Positions 54,413-63,070 are shown, counted from the stretch's first letter. The stretch is DNA of 64,000 nt from Pseudemcibacter aquimaris (GCF_028869115.1 NZ_CP079800.1:3176001-3240000), one strand, 5' to 3'. Numbers and translations: made by a program. The notes: generated by a model from the sequence alone, not told the origin.

Positions 54413-56998
54413 TTAGAATGCATATTTGAAGCCAATTGAGAAACTGCGGCCAGCAACATATTGCTGTGCAATTTCAGTACCTTGCTTGCGAACTGGTGTT
54501 TCATTAAGAAGGTTCTTGGCTTTAAGTGTTCCGGTAATGATCGCACCGCTTGCAAGTTCGAAATCACGCGTATAAAGCATATTCAGCTCAAACGGCATTT
54601 CTTCAACAAGGTCCGGTCTTGAGAAAGTACCAAGACGGTAAATGCGGTCCCCTTGATAATTAAGAATGATGTTAAATCTTTCTCCGTTCACAAGGTTTTC
54701 AAAACCGATCTGCGCATTGGCAACATAATCAGACTGACCTTGAAGGCGGCCAACCAAATTTGTTACGTCACCGAATTTCGCAGCACTACGTGTTACTTCT
54801 GAATCGATGTATGAACCATTCACTTTTAGGAAAAACTCGCGATCTTCCCATTCACCAAGTGTTTTTTCAAGTTCAATTTCAACACCTTTAAGCTTGGCTT
54901 TTTCAGCGTTTGCGATTGTATCTGCTTCGCCGTCACCACGTGCAAGAATTGAATATTCAATCGGGTTATCAATTTCTTTATAGAATGCACCAAGTGTGAA
55001 GCTTTCACCATCATTGAAATACCATTCAAAACGAGCGTCAAAGTTTCTTACTGTCGCTATTTCAAGATCAGAATTACCCTTTTCCGTACGACCATCTTCA
55101 CGAACGAAGAATACTGGCGCAAGTTCACGGCTATCTGGACGGTTCAATGTTTCAGAATAACCTAGACGGACTTGCATATTTTCTTCAAATTCCCAAGTAA
55201 CTGTCGCAGAAGGAAGCCATGATTGCTTTTCCTGATTTACCGCAATTGGAACATTGGTTGTACGGTCATTTGTCAGAACAGTTTGAAGACTGTCTTCAAA
55301 ACGAACACCACCGGATACGCGAACTTCATCATTGATTTGATAATCAAATTGAGTGAAGAACTGCTTGTTCTCAAAATCAGCGTTAAATGCGTTTGAGGCA
55401 TCAAATACTTCGCGCAGGAAAATACCATTTGGATCAATGTTTGTTGGACCAAATACAATTTCCGGAACATATGTAAGAAGTTCATAATTGGTAACCGGAC
55501 CAACATCGAAGTGATATTTCAGATAATCAGATGAACGTGTTTTCTCGTTGTAACTACCACCGAATTTAAGGTCAAAAGAATAACCATTAATATAAAGTGG
55601 TTGTTTTACGCGGAAACCCATATCAAGCGATTCATCGTTCATCATACCAAATTCGGTTCTGTTACCGATAGAACGCGCATTCAGTTGCCATACTTCTCTG
55701 CTGATGTCGTAAATATAGTTAAAACGACGACGCAGTGGCACATCACGTGATGCTTCCGTATAGTTCACAAACCATGATAGTTCTGTCATTTCATCGAAAT
55801 TAAAATCAAAAGCATGTTCACCATCAAGGGCATGTGACCAAACCTGACGCTCTTTCCAATCAAGGCGTGTAAAGTTCGCCATGTCTTCAGAGTTCGTTGT
55901 ACCCTGCTGGATTTCAACCTGTTGTTGACTAGAACGAAGAAGAAGACTTGTATATTTGATACTATGATCAGCATTGATCTTTAAGCCTGCGGCTGCAAAG
56001 GCATTAAGATCAATATCCCATGTTGTTAAACGGTAACCACAATCACTGGCATCAACACCGTTTGCAATACATGCATCTGGGCTCATATCACGGTCAGGTT
56101 CAAGACCGGAATCAGTTGCTCCTGATGCCTGATATGTTGTTCTTTGACCAAAAAGATTACGCATCTGGCTGCCATAATCGATGGCTGCAACAAATCCAAG
56201 TTCACTTTCGTCACCGATAAATACACTACTACCGCCTGCGGCGCTAAAACCGAAGTCCGCAGCAAGTTTTTGATTATCAATTGACCAAAGGTTAGGGAAA
56301 GCTTCACCGGCTGCTTCTAGCTCTTCCGGTGACATGCCCTCTAACGTCGGGTTCGCAGCAATTGCAGCAGGTAATTCACGTTTACCATCATCAAAGCCCA
56401 ACCAATCAGTATCACTGCCGTCATACTGTAGGCCGTCTTTAAATGTTGATTCCGTATTAAATCCGGCATCAAAACCCATTTCGAAGAATGTATCATCCGG
56501 AACAGCAATCGTGCGGATATCAACCACACCACCACCGAAAGCACCAGGATATTCTGCGGAATAAGTTTTTTGCACCAAAACACCACTGACAAGTGATGTT
56601 GGGAAAATATCAAGCGGTACAGCACGCTTAAGCGGATCAGGAGACGGAAGCTCCATACCATTTAGAAGCGTCGATGTATAACGTTCACTAAGACCACGCA
56701 CCACAACATATTTACCAGAAGAATCCGGTGTAATGCCAGGCAAACGCGTTAGCGCAACAGCAACATCACTATCACCAGCATATGTTAAATCTGTTGCCGT
56801 CAAAACGTTAGAAATTTCCGAAGTCGATCTTTTCTCGTCCGGAATATAGCGGCCTACTGCAATAACTGTATCCACATTATCTGGATCAGCTTGTTGAGCG
56901 GTTGTTTCCTGTGCCATCACCAGGTTTGGTGAAACCATTGCACATGAAGCAAGTAGCGCGCCTTTAAAAGATTTTTGAAATATATTCATTTTATTCAC
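54413..56998 (-). CDS. TonB-dependent outer-membrane receptor
   Basis: 861 residues. Signal peptide ending LVMAQ; a plug domain with ISNVLTATDLTYAGDSD, VVVRGLSERY and GGGVVDIRT, then a 22-strand barrel-type C-terminal part ending in a terminal aromatic residue (FKYAF). The plug sequence with LLNGMELPSPDPLKR is typical of a subgroup that often sits next to large secreted lipoproteins. Energised uptake of an unknown substrate. The gene lies between the 911-residue lipoprotein gene and the gsp operon on the same strand, with a hairpin before it (57023-57042) and a strong terminator after it. Confidence 0.93.
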   Translation of the reverse strand: MNKMNIFQKSFKGALLASCAMVSPNLVMAQETTAQQADPDNVDTVIAVGRYIPDEKRSTSEISNVLTATDLTYAGDSDVAVALTRLPGITPDSSGKYVVVRGLSERYTSTLLNGMELPSPDPLKRAVPLDIFPTSLVSGVLVQKTYSAEYPGAFGGGVVDIRTIAVPDDTFFEMGFDAGFNTESTFKDGLQYDGSDTDWLGFDDGKRELPAAIAANPTLEGMSPEELEAAGEAFPNLWSIDNQKLAADFGFSAAGGSSVFIGDESELGFVAAIDYGSQMRNLFGQRTTYQASGATDSGLEPDRDMSPDACIANGVDASDCGYRLTTWDIDLNAFAAAGLKINADHSIKYTSLLLRSSQQQVEIQQGTTNSEDMANFTRLDWKERQVWSHALDGEHAFDFNFDEMTELSWFVNYTEASRDVPLRRRFNYIYDISREVWQLNARSIGNRTEFGMMNDESLDMGFRVKQPLYINGYSFDLKFGGSYNEKTRSSDYLKYHFDVGPVTNYELLTYVPEIVFGPTNIDPNGIFLREVFDASNAFNADFENKQFFTQFDYQINDEVRVSGGVRFEDSLQTVLTNDRTTNVPIAVNQEKQSWLPSATVTWEFEENMQVRLGYSETLNRPDSRELAPVFFVREDGRTEKGNSDLEIATVRNFDARFEWYFNDGESFTLGAFYKEIDNPIEYSILARGDGEADTIANAEKAKLKGVEIELEKTLGEWEDREFFLKVNGSYIDSEVTRSAAKFGDVTNLVGRLQGQSDYVANAQIGFENLVNGERFNIILNYQGDRIYRLGTFSRPDLVEEMPFELNMLYTRDFELASGAIITGTLKAKNLLNETPVRKQGTEIAQQYVAGRSFSIGFKYAF

Positions 56999-57022
56999 CG
57001 TAGTTTCGCAATAAAAATTGCC

Positions 57023-57042
57023 GTGGCAGGCGAACCCGCCAC
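57023..57042 (-). terminator. Hairpin between the large lipoprotein gene and the TonB-receptor gene
   Basis: On the leftward strand GTGGCGGG-TTCG-CCTGCCAC forms a hairpin with a stable TTCG loop, followed 4 bases later by a T-rich stretch. It lies just after the lipoprotein stop and 25 bases before the receptor start, and may be an intercistronic terminator or attenuator. Confidence 0.6.
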
Positions 57043-57060
57043 AGCACTATCGTTTTGCGT

Positions 57061-59796
57061 TTACTCGTTTAGCCAGACTGTCCAGCCCTCAGTCCAGTTA
57101 CTGCCTGAGTTCTCAACCGCACCAATGTAATCTGTTGCATCGAACCAAGTACCAAGCGTTGCTGGGTCTGTTGCATCTACTGCATTTTCATTTGTACCGT
57201 TGATGTAGGCATGTGAACCGCCAGCTGGTGCTGATAGTGTTGTTACACCAGTGTCATTGTCGTCTTGACCTTCGAACCAAGTTTGTAGGTCACCGTCTTC
57301 TGTATCAGAAGCATATGATGTTCCACAGCTTAGGTATGTTGAAGTGATTGTGATACCTTCACCAGGTGTTGCACTGTCACGACGTGAGTATGTTGACGCC
57401 TGATCAAGGTCTAGACAGAAGTCATTGAAACCTTCAGTTACAACGTTGATGATTTTGGCGCCTGTACCTTCGCGAAGAAGAATACCGATATCGCCATTTG
57501 TATCGCCACCAACCAATGTGATATTGGAAAGAAGTGGTTGTGCAAATGGTGCTGCGTCATTGTCAGAACCGTTGTTATCCGCTTCGATACCTTGGTCAGA
57601 TGCAAGCTGTTCATCATTTTGAACCACAACCGCATGCTGAATTGCACCGCGCCAGCCTTTTGTCCAGTCAATACTGTCATCGTCAGAACCTGTAACAACA
57701 AGGTGTTTCACGCGAACAGTACCACCGAAGAACTCAACACCGTCATCCGCACCGTTATGTACTTGTACGTAGTCAACTTCTGTTTCACGGCCAACACCGC
57801 CAAATGCGATACCGTTTAGCTCGTCATCATCCGTGATGATGTTACCGGCATATTTAACCACTGTGTAGTAAAGCTGACCACTATCATCGTCATCATCGTT
57901 ACCACCATAGTTACCAGCGTCACCTTCAGCTGCTGCTTCACAGATACCAACCGCGCAGCCGTTGATTGTTGCGCGACCATTGATCACAACACCACCCCAT
58001 AGAGCTGTATCAGTGTTCAGGTTACGACCCGCATCATTTGTTGCTGTCATTACAACCGGTGCATCTTTTGTACCGTTTGATAGGATTTGTGAACCACGTG
58101 AGATAACAAGGAATGAGTTAGCATCTTCACCTTGAAGCTCAACACCAGCGTCAATTGTTAGTACACCAGCATCCATGCCAGCAAGTGGTGCAGTCGCATC
58201 AGGACCCTGATCTTCACCGATCACCACTTTACCACGAAGAATGTAGTCAAGACCGGATTGAAGAGTGATGTTACCTGTGTATACACCTTCCATGATACAG
58301 CCGCCTGCACCATTTGGTGTTGTACCAGCAGGACATACAGGGTTCGGGTTGATACCGTAAGTCCAACCAAGTGTCCAGTTATCAACAGCAGCGTTTGATT
58401 TAACCGCACCGATGTAATCTGTCACGTCGAACCAAGCGTCAATTGCATTTACGTCTGTCGCTGTTTGTGTGTTTTCAGTGTTACCGTTAAAGAAACTTGA
58501 AAGTGTTGATGTTGCAACCGCGTTATTTGGTTGACCTGTGAACCACGCTTCAAGATCGCCATCTTCTGTATCAGATGCAAATGCAGTGCCGCAGCTTAGA
58601 AGTGTTGATTCGATTGTAATACCATCTGCACCATCACGACGCGCATATGTTGATGCCTGGTCGATATCAAGACAGAAATCAAGGAAGCCAGCTACAACAG
58701 TGTTATAAATCTTTGCGCCAGTACCTTCACGAAGAAGCATACCAATGTCACCTTGTGTGTTACCACCGATAAGCGTTACGTTCGCAAGAGTTGGCTGTGC
58801 ATATGGTGTTGCATCGTTATCTGAACCATTGTTATCCGCTTCGATACCTTGGTCAGATGCAGGTTGATTATCATTTTGCATCACAAGCACGTGTTGTGCT
58901 TTACCGCGCCAGCCTTTTGTCCAGTCAAGACTGTCATCGTCAGCACCTGTGATAACAAGGTGTTTGATGTTGGCTGTACCACCGAAGAACTCAACACCAT
59001 CATCCGCACCGTTATGAACGTGAATGTAATCAAGTGTGGTACCGCTACCAACACCACCAAATGCGATGCCGTTTAGCTCGTCATCGTCAGTAATGATGTT
59101 ACCAGCGTATTTAACTTGCACATAACGCATTGTACCTGAACTGTCTGCTGCATCAGCACCACCATAGTTACCAGCATCGCCTTCAGCAGCCGCTTCACAG
59201 ATACCGCTTGCGCAACCGTTGATTGGCGCAAGACCGTTTACAACGATACCGCCCCACTCAGCTGTGTTGCCTTCGTTTAGTGCGATTGGTGTTGCGTTAA
59301 CACCGCGAAGAATTTCTGCAGCAGATGTAAAGATAATCGGCTGACTTGCAGAACCGCTCGCGTCGATCGAAGATCCACGTGAGATTACGAGGAATGAGTT
59401 AGCATTAAGACCGGCAACTGTTACGCCTGGCTCAATTGTAAGCTCTGCGCGTGTACCGCCAGTACCGTCTGAATTTGTTTCCTGACCAACAGTTACTTTA
59501 CCGTTTAATACATATGTATTACCCGATGTAAGCGTTAGATCAGATGTTAGTGTTCCGGAAACCTGACACGCTGCGCCAGTACCAAGTGCCACTTCAACAG
59601 TACCTGTTGGGCAAGATTCAACGGAACCTCCGCCACCTGAACCGCCAGAACCACCAGAACCACCTGTTCCAGGGTTTTCACCTGTTTCACCAAGTGAAGC
59701 AAGTTCGGTGTTTTTATCCCCTCCCAAACAAGCCGTAAGAGTAGACGCAGTCATTGCGATGAAAAACGCCTTCTTCATATTATTTAGAGTAATCAT
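57061..59796 (-). CDS. Large two-repeat lipoprotein, possible T2SS client (ElpS-like)
   Basis: 911 residues. The signal ends in the lipobox LTAC, followed by a Gly/Ser-rich linker (GTGGSGGSGGSGG). The mature protein is a tandem duplication: halves of about 419 residues share blocks such as NGCASGICEAAAEGDAGNYG, VKYAGNIITDDDELNGIA, DDGVEFFGGT, DWTKGWRG and QGIEADNNGSDNDA. The acidic, Gly/Asn-rich texture suggests parallel beta-helix with calcium-binding turns, and each half has conserved cysteines. Located beside a TonB receptor and a T2SS operon, an arrangement I recall for Caulobacter ElpS, a secreted lipoprotein. Start ATG 59796 has GGGG six bases upstream; Met-7 is an alternative. Confidence 0.85.
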   Translation of the reverse strand: MITLNNMKKAFFIAMTASTLTACLGGDKNTELASLGETGENPGTGGSGGSGGSGGGGSVESCPTGTVEVALGTGAACQVSGTLTSDLTLTSGNTYVLNGKVTVGQETNSDGTGGTRAELTIEPGVTVAGLNANSFLVISRGSSIDASGSASQPIIFTSAAEILRGVNATPIALNEGNTAEWGGIVVNGLAPINGCASGICEAAAEGDAGNYGGADAADSSGTMRYVQVKYAGNIITDDDELNGIAFGGVGSGTTLDYIHVHNGADDGVEFFGGTANIKHLVITGADDDSLDWTKGWRGKAQHVLVMQNDNQPASDQGIEADNNGSDNDATPYAQPTLANVTLIGGNTQGDIGMLLREGTGAKIYNTVVAGFLDFCLDIDQASTYARRDGADGITIESTLLSCGTAFASDTEDGDLEAWFTGQPNNAVATSTLSSFFNGNTENTQTATDVNAIDAWFDVTDYIGAVKSNAAVDNWTLGWTYGINPNPVCPAGTTPNGAGGCIMEGVYTGNITLQSGLDYILRGKVVIGEDQGPDATAPLAGMDAGVLTIDAGVELQGEDANSFLVISRGSQILSNGTKDAPVVMTATNDAGRNLNTDTALWGGVVINGRATINGCAVGICEAAAEGDAGNYGGNDDDDDSGQLYYTVVKYAGNIITDDDELNGIAFGGVGRETEVDYVQVHNGADDGVEFFGGTVRVKHLVVTGSDDDSIDWTKGWRGAIQHAVVVQNDEQLASDQGIEADNNGSDNDAAPFAQPLLSNITLVGGDTNGDIGILLREGTGAKIINVVTEGFNDFCLDLDQASTYSRRDSATPGEGITITSTYLSCGTSYASDTEDGDLQTWFEGQDDNDTGVTTLSAPAGGSHAYINGTNENAVDATDPATLGTWFDATDYIGAVENSGSNWTEGWTVWLNE
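57064..59590 (-). repeat. Tandem internal duplication of about 1.26 kb
   Basis: The two halves of the lipoprotein gene are repeated at DNA level: for instance the ten bases GCTTCGATAC within a longer shared stretch occur at 57581 and 58838, an offset of 1257 bases, or 419 codons. Boundaries are approximate. Several blocks remain nearly identical in nucleotides, so the duplication is recent or kept similar by conversion. Confidence 0.85.
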
Positions 59797-59910
59797 TTAA
59801 GACCCCGTAAAAAATTTTAAGTTACAAATCATTCAGTAGACTCACCTGAGTCCACTGTTCATCGCGATTCATACGGGGGTTATGTGACGGTTATATTTCA
59901 CTCAAATGAT

Positions 59911-59937
59911 ACAAATGTGACAAATATGACAAATGTC
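59911..59937. repeat. Three tandem 9-base repeats upstream of the large lipoprotein gene
   Basis: ACAAATGTG, ACAAATATG and ACAAATGTC follow each other without gaps. They lie in the 159-base spacer between the lipoprotein gene and the prepilin-peptidase gene, about 115 bases upstream of the lipoprotein start. Probably a regulator-binding array; the regulator is unknown. Confidence 0.55.
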
Positions 59938-59955
59938 ATAGTCTTTAATATTTTA

Positions 59956-60483
59956 TTAAAATCGGATCGTTGATAGCAATTCCAACAATTCAGATCCAAA
60001 AAGCCATGTGACCCATATCCCTATTGCCAGAAAAGGGCCAAAAGGAATTTTTGTGCTTCTTGATAGTACGGCATATATAAGTGCGCTTAAGGATGAGATT
60101 AATAAAACAAATGGTAAAAAATAAAAATTAAGCCAAACGGCACTAGCGGCAAAAAGCTTTATATCACCGCCACCAAGGCCTTGACGATTTTTAATTTTGA
60201 AAAATAAAAATGAAATGAAATAAAAAAGGCTTCCAGCAATCAAAAAGGAAATCAGTGCATTAAGTAAGTCATGGTCATTATATATATTAAAAAGAACGCC
60301 GGTTATTAAAATAAGAGCATTGATCCAATCGGGTATCTTATATTTCGTCAAATCTATATAAGATAAAACGAGTAACAATAAACAAAGAACACCCCCAAAT
60401 AAAAATGACCTTTCTGATAATAGCAGCAATGTAATCGCCACCAAACCCAGAAAGGTCAAAATCGTTTTCCCATATGCCGTCAT
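59956..60483 (-). CDS. Type IV prepilin peptidase, short form (A24 family)
   Basis: Membrane aspartyl protease processing the leaders of GspG-K. The 175 residues contain about six helices and both catalytic aspartates, in SYIDLTKYKIPD and GLGGGDIKLF, plus the late PFGPFLAIG motif. It lacks the N-terminal methyltransferase domain with the zinc CxxC pairs found in GspO/PilD, so it resembles the CpaA/FppA-type short form. Placed near the gsp operon but behind the lipoprotein and receptor genes. It could also serve another pilus system elsewhere. Confidence 0.87.
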   Translation of the reverse strand: MTAYGKTILTFLGLVAITLLLLSERSFLFGGVLCLLLLVLSYIDLTKYKIPDWINALILITGVLFNIYNDHDLLNALISFLIAGSLFYFISFLFFKIKNRQGLGGGDIKLFAASAVWLNFYFLPFVLLISSLSALIYAVLSRSTKIPFGPFLAIGIWVTWLFGSELLELLSTIRF

Positions 60484-60496
60484 TTATTCTTTAATC

Positions 60497-60513
60497 CCGA
60501 AATTTAATTTCGG
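60497..60513 (-). other. Small hairpin before the prepilin-peptidase start
   Basis: CCGAAAT-TTA-ATTTCGG is a perfect 7-base stem with a 3-base loop, 14 bases upstream of the prepilin-peptidase start codon. There is no T-run after it, so it is more likely an RNA structure affecting translation or a binding site than a terminator. Confidence 0.4.
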
Positions 60514-60537
60514 CATATTGGATTATTTTAAAGTATC

Positions 60538-60900
60538 TTACAAGCTTCCGAACATTTTAAGCCCGTCTTTAGCGATATATTTCACTTTACGTGGCATACC
60601 AGATAGTGTCATCGCGAAGCTGTTGTCACGACCATCAATGATTTCTTGGTATAATGCAACCGCCTGATCCTTACGTCCCGTTACACCATATAGAAAAGCA
60701 AGATTTACTTTTGCAAAGATTTGATCTTCTGGTGCAAAATCTGTTGAAACAAGTTCTGCTTCTGCGGCCGACCAATCACGTGCAGCAAGTTTATCAGACG
60801 CCATTTCATCCATAAGTGCAAGTGATGCCATACCTTCAGCATTCGCACTTCCTAGTCCTATCCCCAATGACATTATTAATGTAATTGCGATTTTTTTCAT
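60538..60900 (-). CDS. Small exported TPR-like protein
   Basis: 120 residues. Signal peptide MKKIAITLIMSLGIGLGSANA. The mature part is helical, with one recognisable TPR-like pair (AKVNLAFLYGVTGRKDQAVALYQEII) and an N-terminal KLAARDWSAAEAEL helix. Functions as a scaffold or periplasmic partner are possible. GGAGTGCAACATG gives a good ribosome site. It lies 54 bases before the prepilin-peptidase gene on the same strand and may be its operon partner. Confidence 0.72.
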   Translation of the reverse strand: MKKIAITLIMSLGIGLGSANAEGMASLALMDEMASDKLAARDWSAAEAELVSTDFAPEDQIFAKVNLAFLYGVTGRKDQAVALYQEIIDGRDNSFAMTLSGMPRKVKYIAKDGLKMFGSL

Positions 60901-61049
60901 GTTGCACTCCTTTTTGTTTTAAAAATATAACTTTTATTACAAAGTGTCATATTACTGTAATATTTAGATGCTAGCTTAGCATCGCATAAATATAAAAGTA
61001 CGTGCGAATCGACCTTTCGTCAATGGCTGGAGGCCGTAACCTATTGTAA

Positions 61050-61078
61050 TTTCACAAAAATGTAACACGATTGTAACA
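61050..61078. promoter_or_regulatory. Pho-box-like direct repeat array
   Basis: Heptamers TTTCACA (61050-61056), TGTAACA (61061-61067) and TGTAACA (61072-61078) are spaced at exactly 11 bases, the geometry of PhoB-type boxes (seven-base units with four-base spacers). The array lies between the TPR-like gene and the rightward gene at 61157. Sequence agreement with the PhoB consensus is only partial. Confidence 0.4.
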
Positions 61079-61156
61079 TTGGCTTAATGCTAGTGTCATT
61101 TTTCCATGCTTTTATACCTGAATATTCTTGATGGATTATTTTTTGGGTTTATAGCA

Positions 61157-61723
61157 ATGAGTATTTTTAAAACAATTTCAACAGCGCTGATTCTTGTTCT
61201 TTTTACCGGTACAAGTGTTTCTTTGGCTGCAAATCGCACATCTGGTAATCTTGATTTTTTAAATCAAGACTTAAACAGTGGCTATGCACAGCAGTATGCT
61301 GCCCAAAATAATAAATCATATTCTATAGCATTAAAATTCGTACGCTCTTCCGGCCTACATAAAAGTCTTTCATTGCTTCTACTTGATTCTGTTAAATCAG
61401 ACGCCGTCGTGGAACAAGCGATCACTTTGCACGGATTTGAGAATGTAAAAAAATCTGTCGTCGCGAACATTCAAAGCACAACCGTTCTATATAGATCACA
61501 ATGGGTAGAACTTCTTGCGGGTCTTTATAGTGATCAATTTGATGCTAAAGTGATGCAATCAATTGTTGAGCAGGGTGAAAAATCACCCCATTTTGCCGCA
61601 TTTCTAGACAGACAACATAAAGCCAATACAAGTGAAGTATTAATGCAGAGCGAACTTTTCAAAGAAGCACGTCAAAGACTAATTGATAGTTTAAAGCTTA
61701 ACTTCACTGCCATGGTTCAATAA
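61157..61723 (+). CDS. Exported protein of unknown function
   Basis: 188 residues from the ATG at 61157, which gives a clean signal peptide (MSIFKTISTALILVLFTGTS, cleavage after SLA); an in-frame ATG at 61106 would add 17 hydrophobic residues. The mature part is mostly helical and I do not recognise a family. It is preceded by the 11-base-spaced repeat array and followed by the convergent regulator gene with 16 bases between. No function is proposed. Confidence 0.6.
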   Translation: MSIFKTISTALILVLFTGTSVSLAANRTSGNLDFLNQDLNSGYAQQYAAQNNKSYSIALKFVRSSGLHKSLSLLLLDSVKSDAVVEQAITLHGFENVKKSVVANIQSTTVLYRSQWVELLAGLYSDQFDAKVMQSIVEQGEKSPHFAAFLDRQHKANTSEVLMQSELFKEARQRLIDSLKLNFTAMVQ

Positions 61724-61739
61724 GAATAAAGCCTAACTC

Positions 61740-62279
61740 CTAGAAATAAATTTCAGGCGCAATAAATTTACTTATTGTTTCGCCCATATTTATAGATTGA
61801 TATATGGGCTTCGGTGGTCGGGCCTCTTCAATAACATCACGCTTTACCCATTTTCTATCTTCCATCGATCTTAATGATTGTGAAAGCGCACGGTCCGTTA
61901 TGGATGGTAGGTTTCTTTTTATTTCATTAAAATGTGCTGGTTTTTGTAGTGAGGATAGAATTGGTAAAGTCCAAGATCGCCTTAATAATACTTTATCTTC
62001 CTTTTCAGAAATGACAGGAATTTTGCTGGCGATTAATGCGGCCGTTTTCCCTGTATCCGTTAACCTGAATTCTGGCCTTAATGGATGACCATAACCAGGG
62101 TTTCTTTCAAGCAACCCGATATCAATGAGATGAGCAATACTCTGTGCAAAAGCCGTTCTACTTGCGCCGGTCGCTTTTAATAGCGGCGCCTGTCTTCCAG
62201 GAACACCTTCGTACAGACTTGATAATATGGGCATTGACCAAGCCCTTGATGTTATGTTAACAAATAAATTAATGTCCAT
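61740..62279 (-). CDS. Double winged-helix regulator, HxlR-like
   Basis: 179 residues made of two similar winged-helix halves. The second half is HxlR-like (RRSWTLPILSSLQKPAHFNEIKR, then ITDRALSQSLRSMEDRKWVKR), and the first half repeats the pattern (SRAWSMPILSSLYEG, then SRTAFAQSIAHLIDIGLLER). Both begin with the W-(S/T)-x-PILSSL helix. HxlR proteins are normally single-domain dimers, so this may be a pseudo-dimer in one chain. It is divergent from the VOC gene with a 39-base spacer and probably controls it. Confidence 0.77.
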   Translation of the reverse strand: MDINLFVNITSRAWSMPILSSLYEGVPGRQAPLLKATGASRTAFAQSIAHLIDIGLLERNPGYGHPLRPEFRLTDTGKTAALIASKIPVISEKEDKVLLRRSWTLPILSSLQKPAHFNEIKRNLPSITDRALSQSLRSMEDRKWVKRDVIEEARPPKPIYQSINMGETISKFIAPEIYF

Positions 62280-62318
62280 AAAATATAGTTACTATATTTT
62301 TATTAAAAAGGGAAGAGA

Positions 62319-62690
62319 ATGTCATTAATTTCATTAAATAGTACAATCACAATCGCCTTATCTGTTAAAGATCGTCACAAGAGTGCCGAATGGTATCAAA
62401 CCTTGCTTGGATTTGATGTTCTATATCATGCTGACGATGTTGGTTGGTCAGAACTGCAAACCAAGACAGATGGTGTTACTATGGGGCTTGGAGAACACAC
62501 GGAACCTGCACCAGGCAATTGCGTACCTGTATTTGGCACCACGAACATTGATAGTGACCGTGCAAAGTTGGAACAAGTCGGCGTAAAGTTCGATGGTGAT
62601 ACAGAAGTTATAAAAGGCATGGTTAAAACAGCAACCTTTTATGATCCTGATGGCAATGCCTTGATGCTAGCTGAAGATTTAACCGTGTAG
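62319..62690 (+). CDS. VOC-superfamily (glyoxalase/bleomycin-resistance-like) protein
   Basis: 123 residues with the two beta-alpha-beta-beta-beta modules of the VOC fold: IALSVKDRHKSAEWYQTLLGF at the start and ATFYDPDGNALMLAEDL at the end, the latter holding the usual metal or binding residue near DPDGN. Members are glyoxalases, dioxygenases, epimerases or drug-binding proteins; which one cannot be told. Preceded by AAGGGAAGAG as ribosome site. Divergent from the HxlR-like regulator and followed by a bidirectional terminator. Confidence 0.85.
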   Translation: MSLISLNSTITIALSVKDRHKSAEWYQTLLGFDVLYHADDVGWSELQTKTDGVTMGLGEHTEPAPGNCVPVFGTTNIDSDRAKLEQVGVKFDGDTEVIKGMVKTATFYDPDGNALMLAEDLTV

Positions 62691-62722
62691 CAGTTCAATT
62701 CGACCGCCGTATACAAAAACAC

Positions 62723-62753
62723 AAAAACCCCAGCCACGAGGGCTAGGGTTTTT
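62723..62753. terminator. Bidirectional rho-independent terminator
   Basis: AAAAACCC-C-AGCC and GGCT-A-GGGTTTTT pair around a 5-base loop with one mismatch. A and T runs on both sides let it end both the rightward VOC transcript and the leftward rRNA/tRNA transcript. Confidence 0.9.
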
Positions 62754-62756
62754 TAT

Positions 62757-62833
<77 letters not shown>

Positions 62834-62888
62834 TCATTGTAATTATTCTTTTATATCTGATATTTATCATTTAATCCAGATACAAAAA

Positions 62889-62907
62889 AACCGCCTTGTG
62901 GGCGGTT
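62889..62907 (-). terminator. Hairpin with T-run between 5S rRNA and initiator tRNA
   Basis: AACCGCC (62889-62895) pairs with GGCGGTT (62901-62907) around a 5-base loop; on the leftward strand it is followed by a run of T. It looks like an rRNA terminator placed before the tRNA gene, so the tRNA is either read through or has its own promoter in 62834-62888. Confidence 0.85.
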
Positions 62908-62955
62908 GATTTTGATCTTTGAGATTGTGAGGGGGTTTATAATACTCTTAATAGA

Positions 62956-63070
62956 TCTGGCAGCGACCTACTCTTCCGCGCCTTAAGACGAAGTACCATC
63001 GGCACAAAGACCTTTCACTTCCGGGTTCGGGATGGGACCGGGTGGGACAATCTTGTTATAACCACCAGAT
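62956..63070 (-). rRNA. rrf: 5S ribosomal RNA
   Basis: About 115 bases on the leftward strand. The ends pair (TCTGG/CCAGA), and the conserved loop sequence CCCATCCCGAACCCGG and the late GAAGAGTAGGTCGCTGCCAG are present. Ends are accurate to a few bases. Confidence 0.96.

Noticed and set aside
57425..59076. Repeated pairs of antisense open frames opposite the large lipoprotein
   Set aside because: They mirror the internal duplication of the coding strand and lack ribosome sites; shadow frames.
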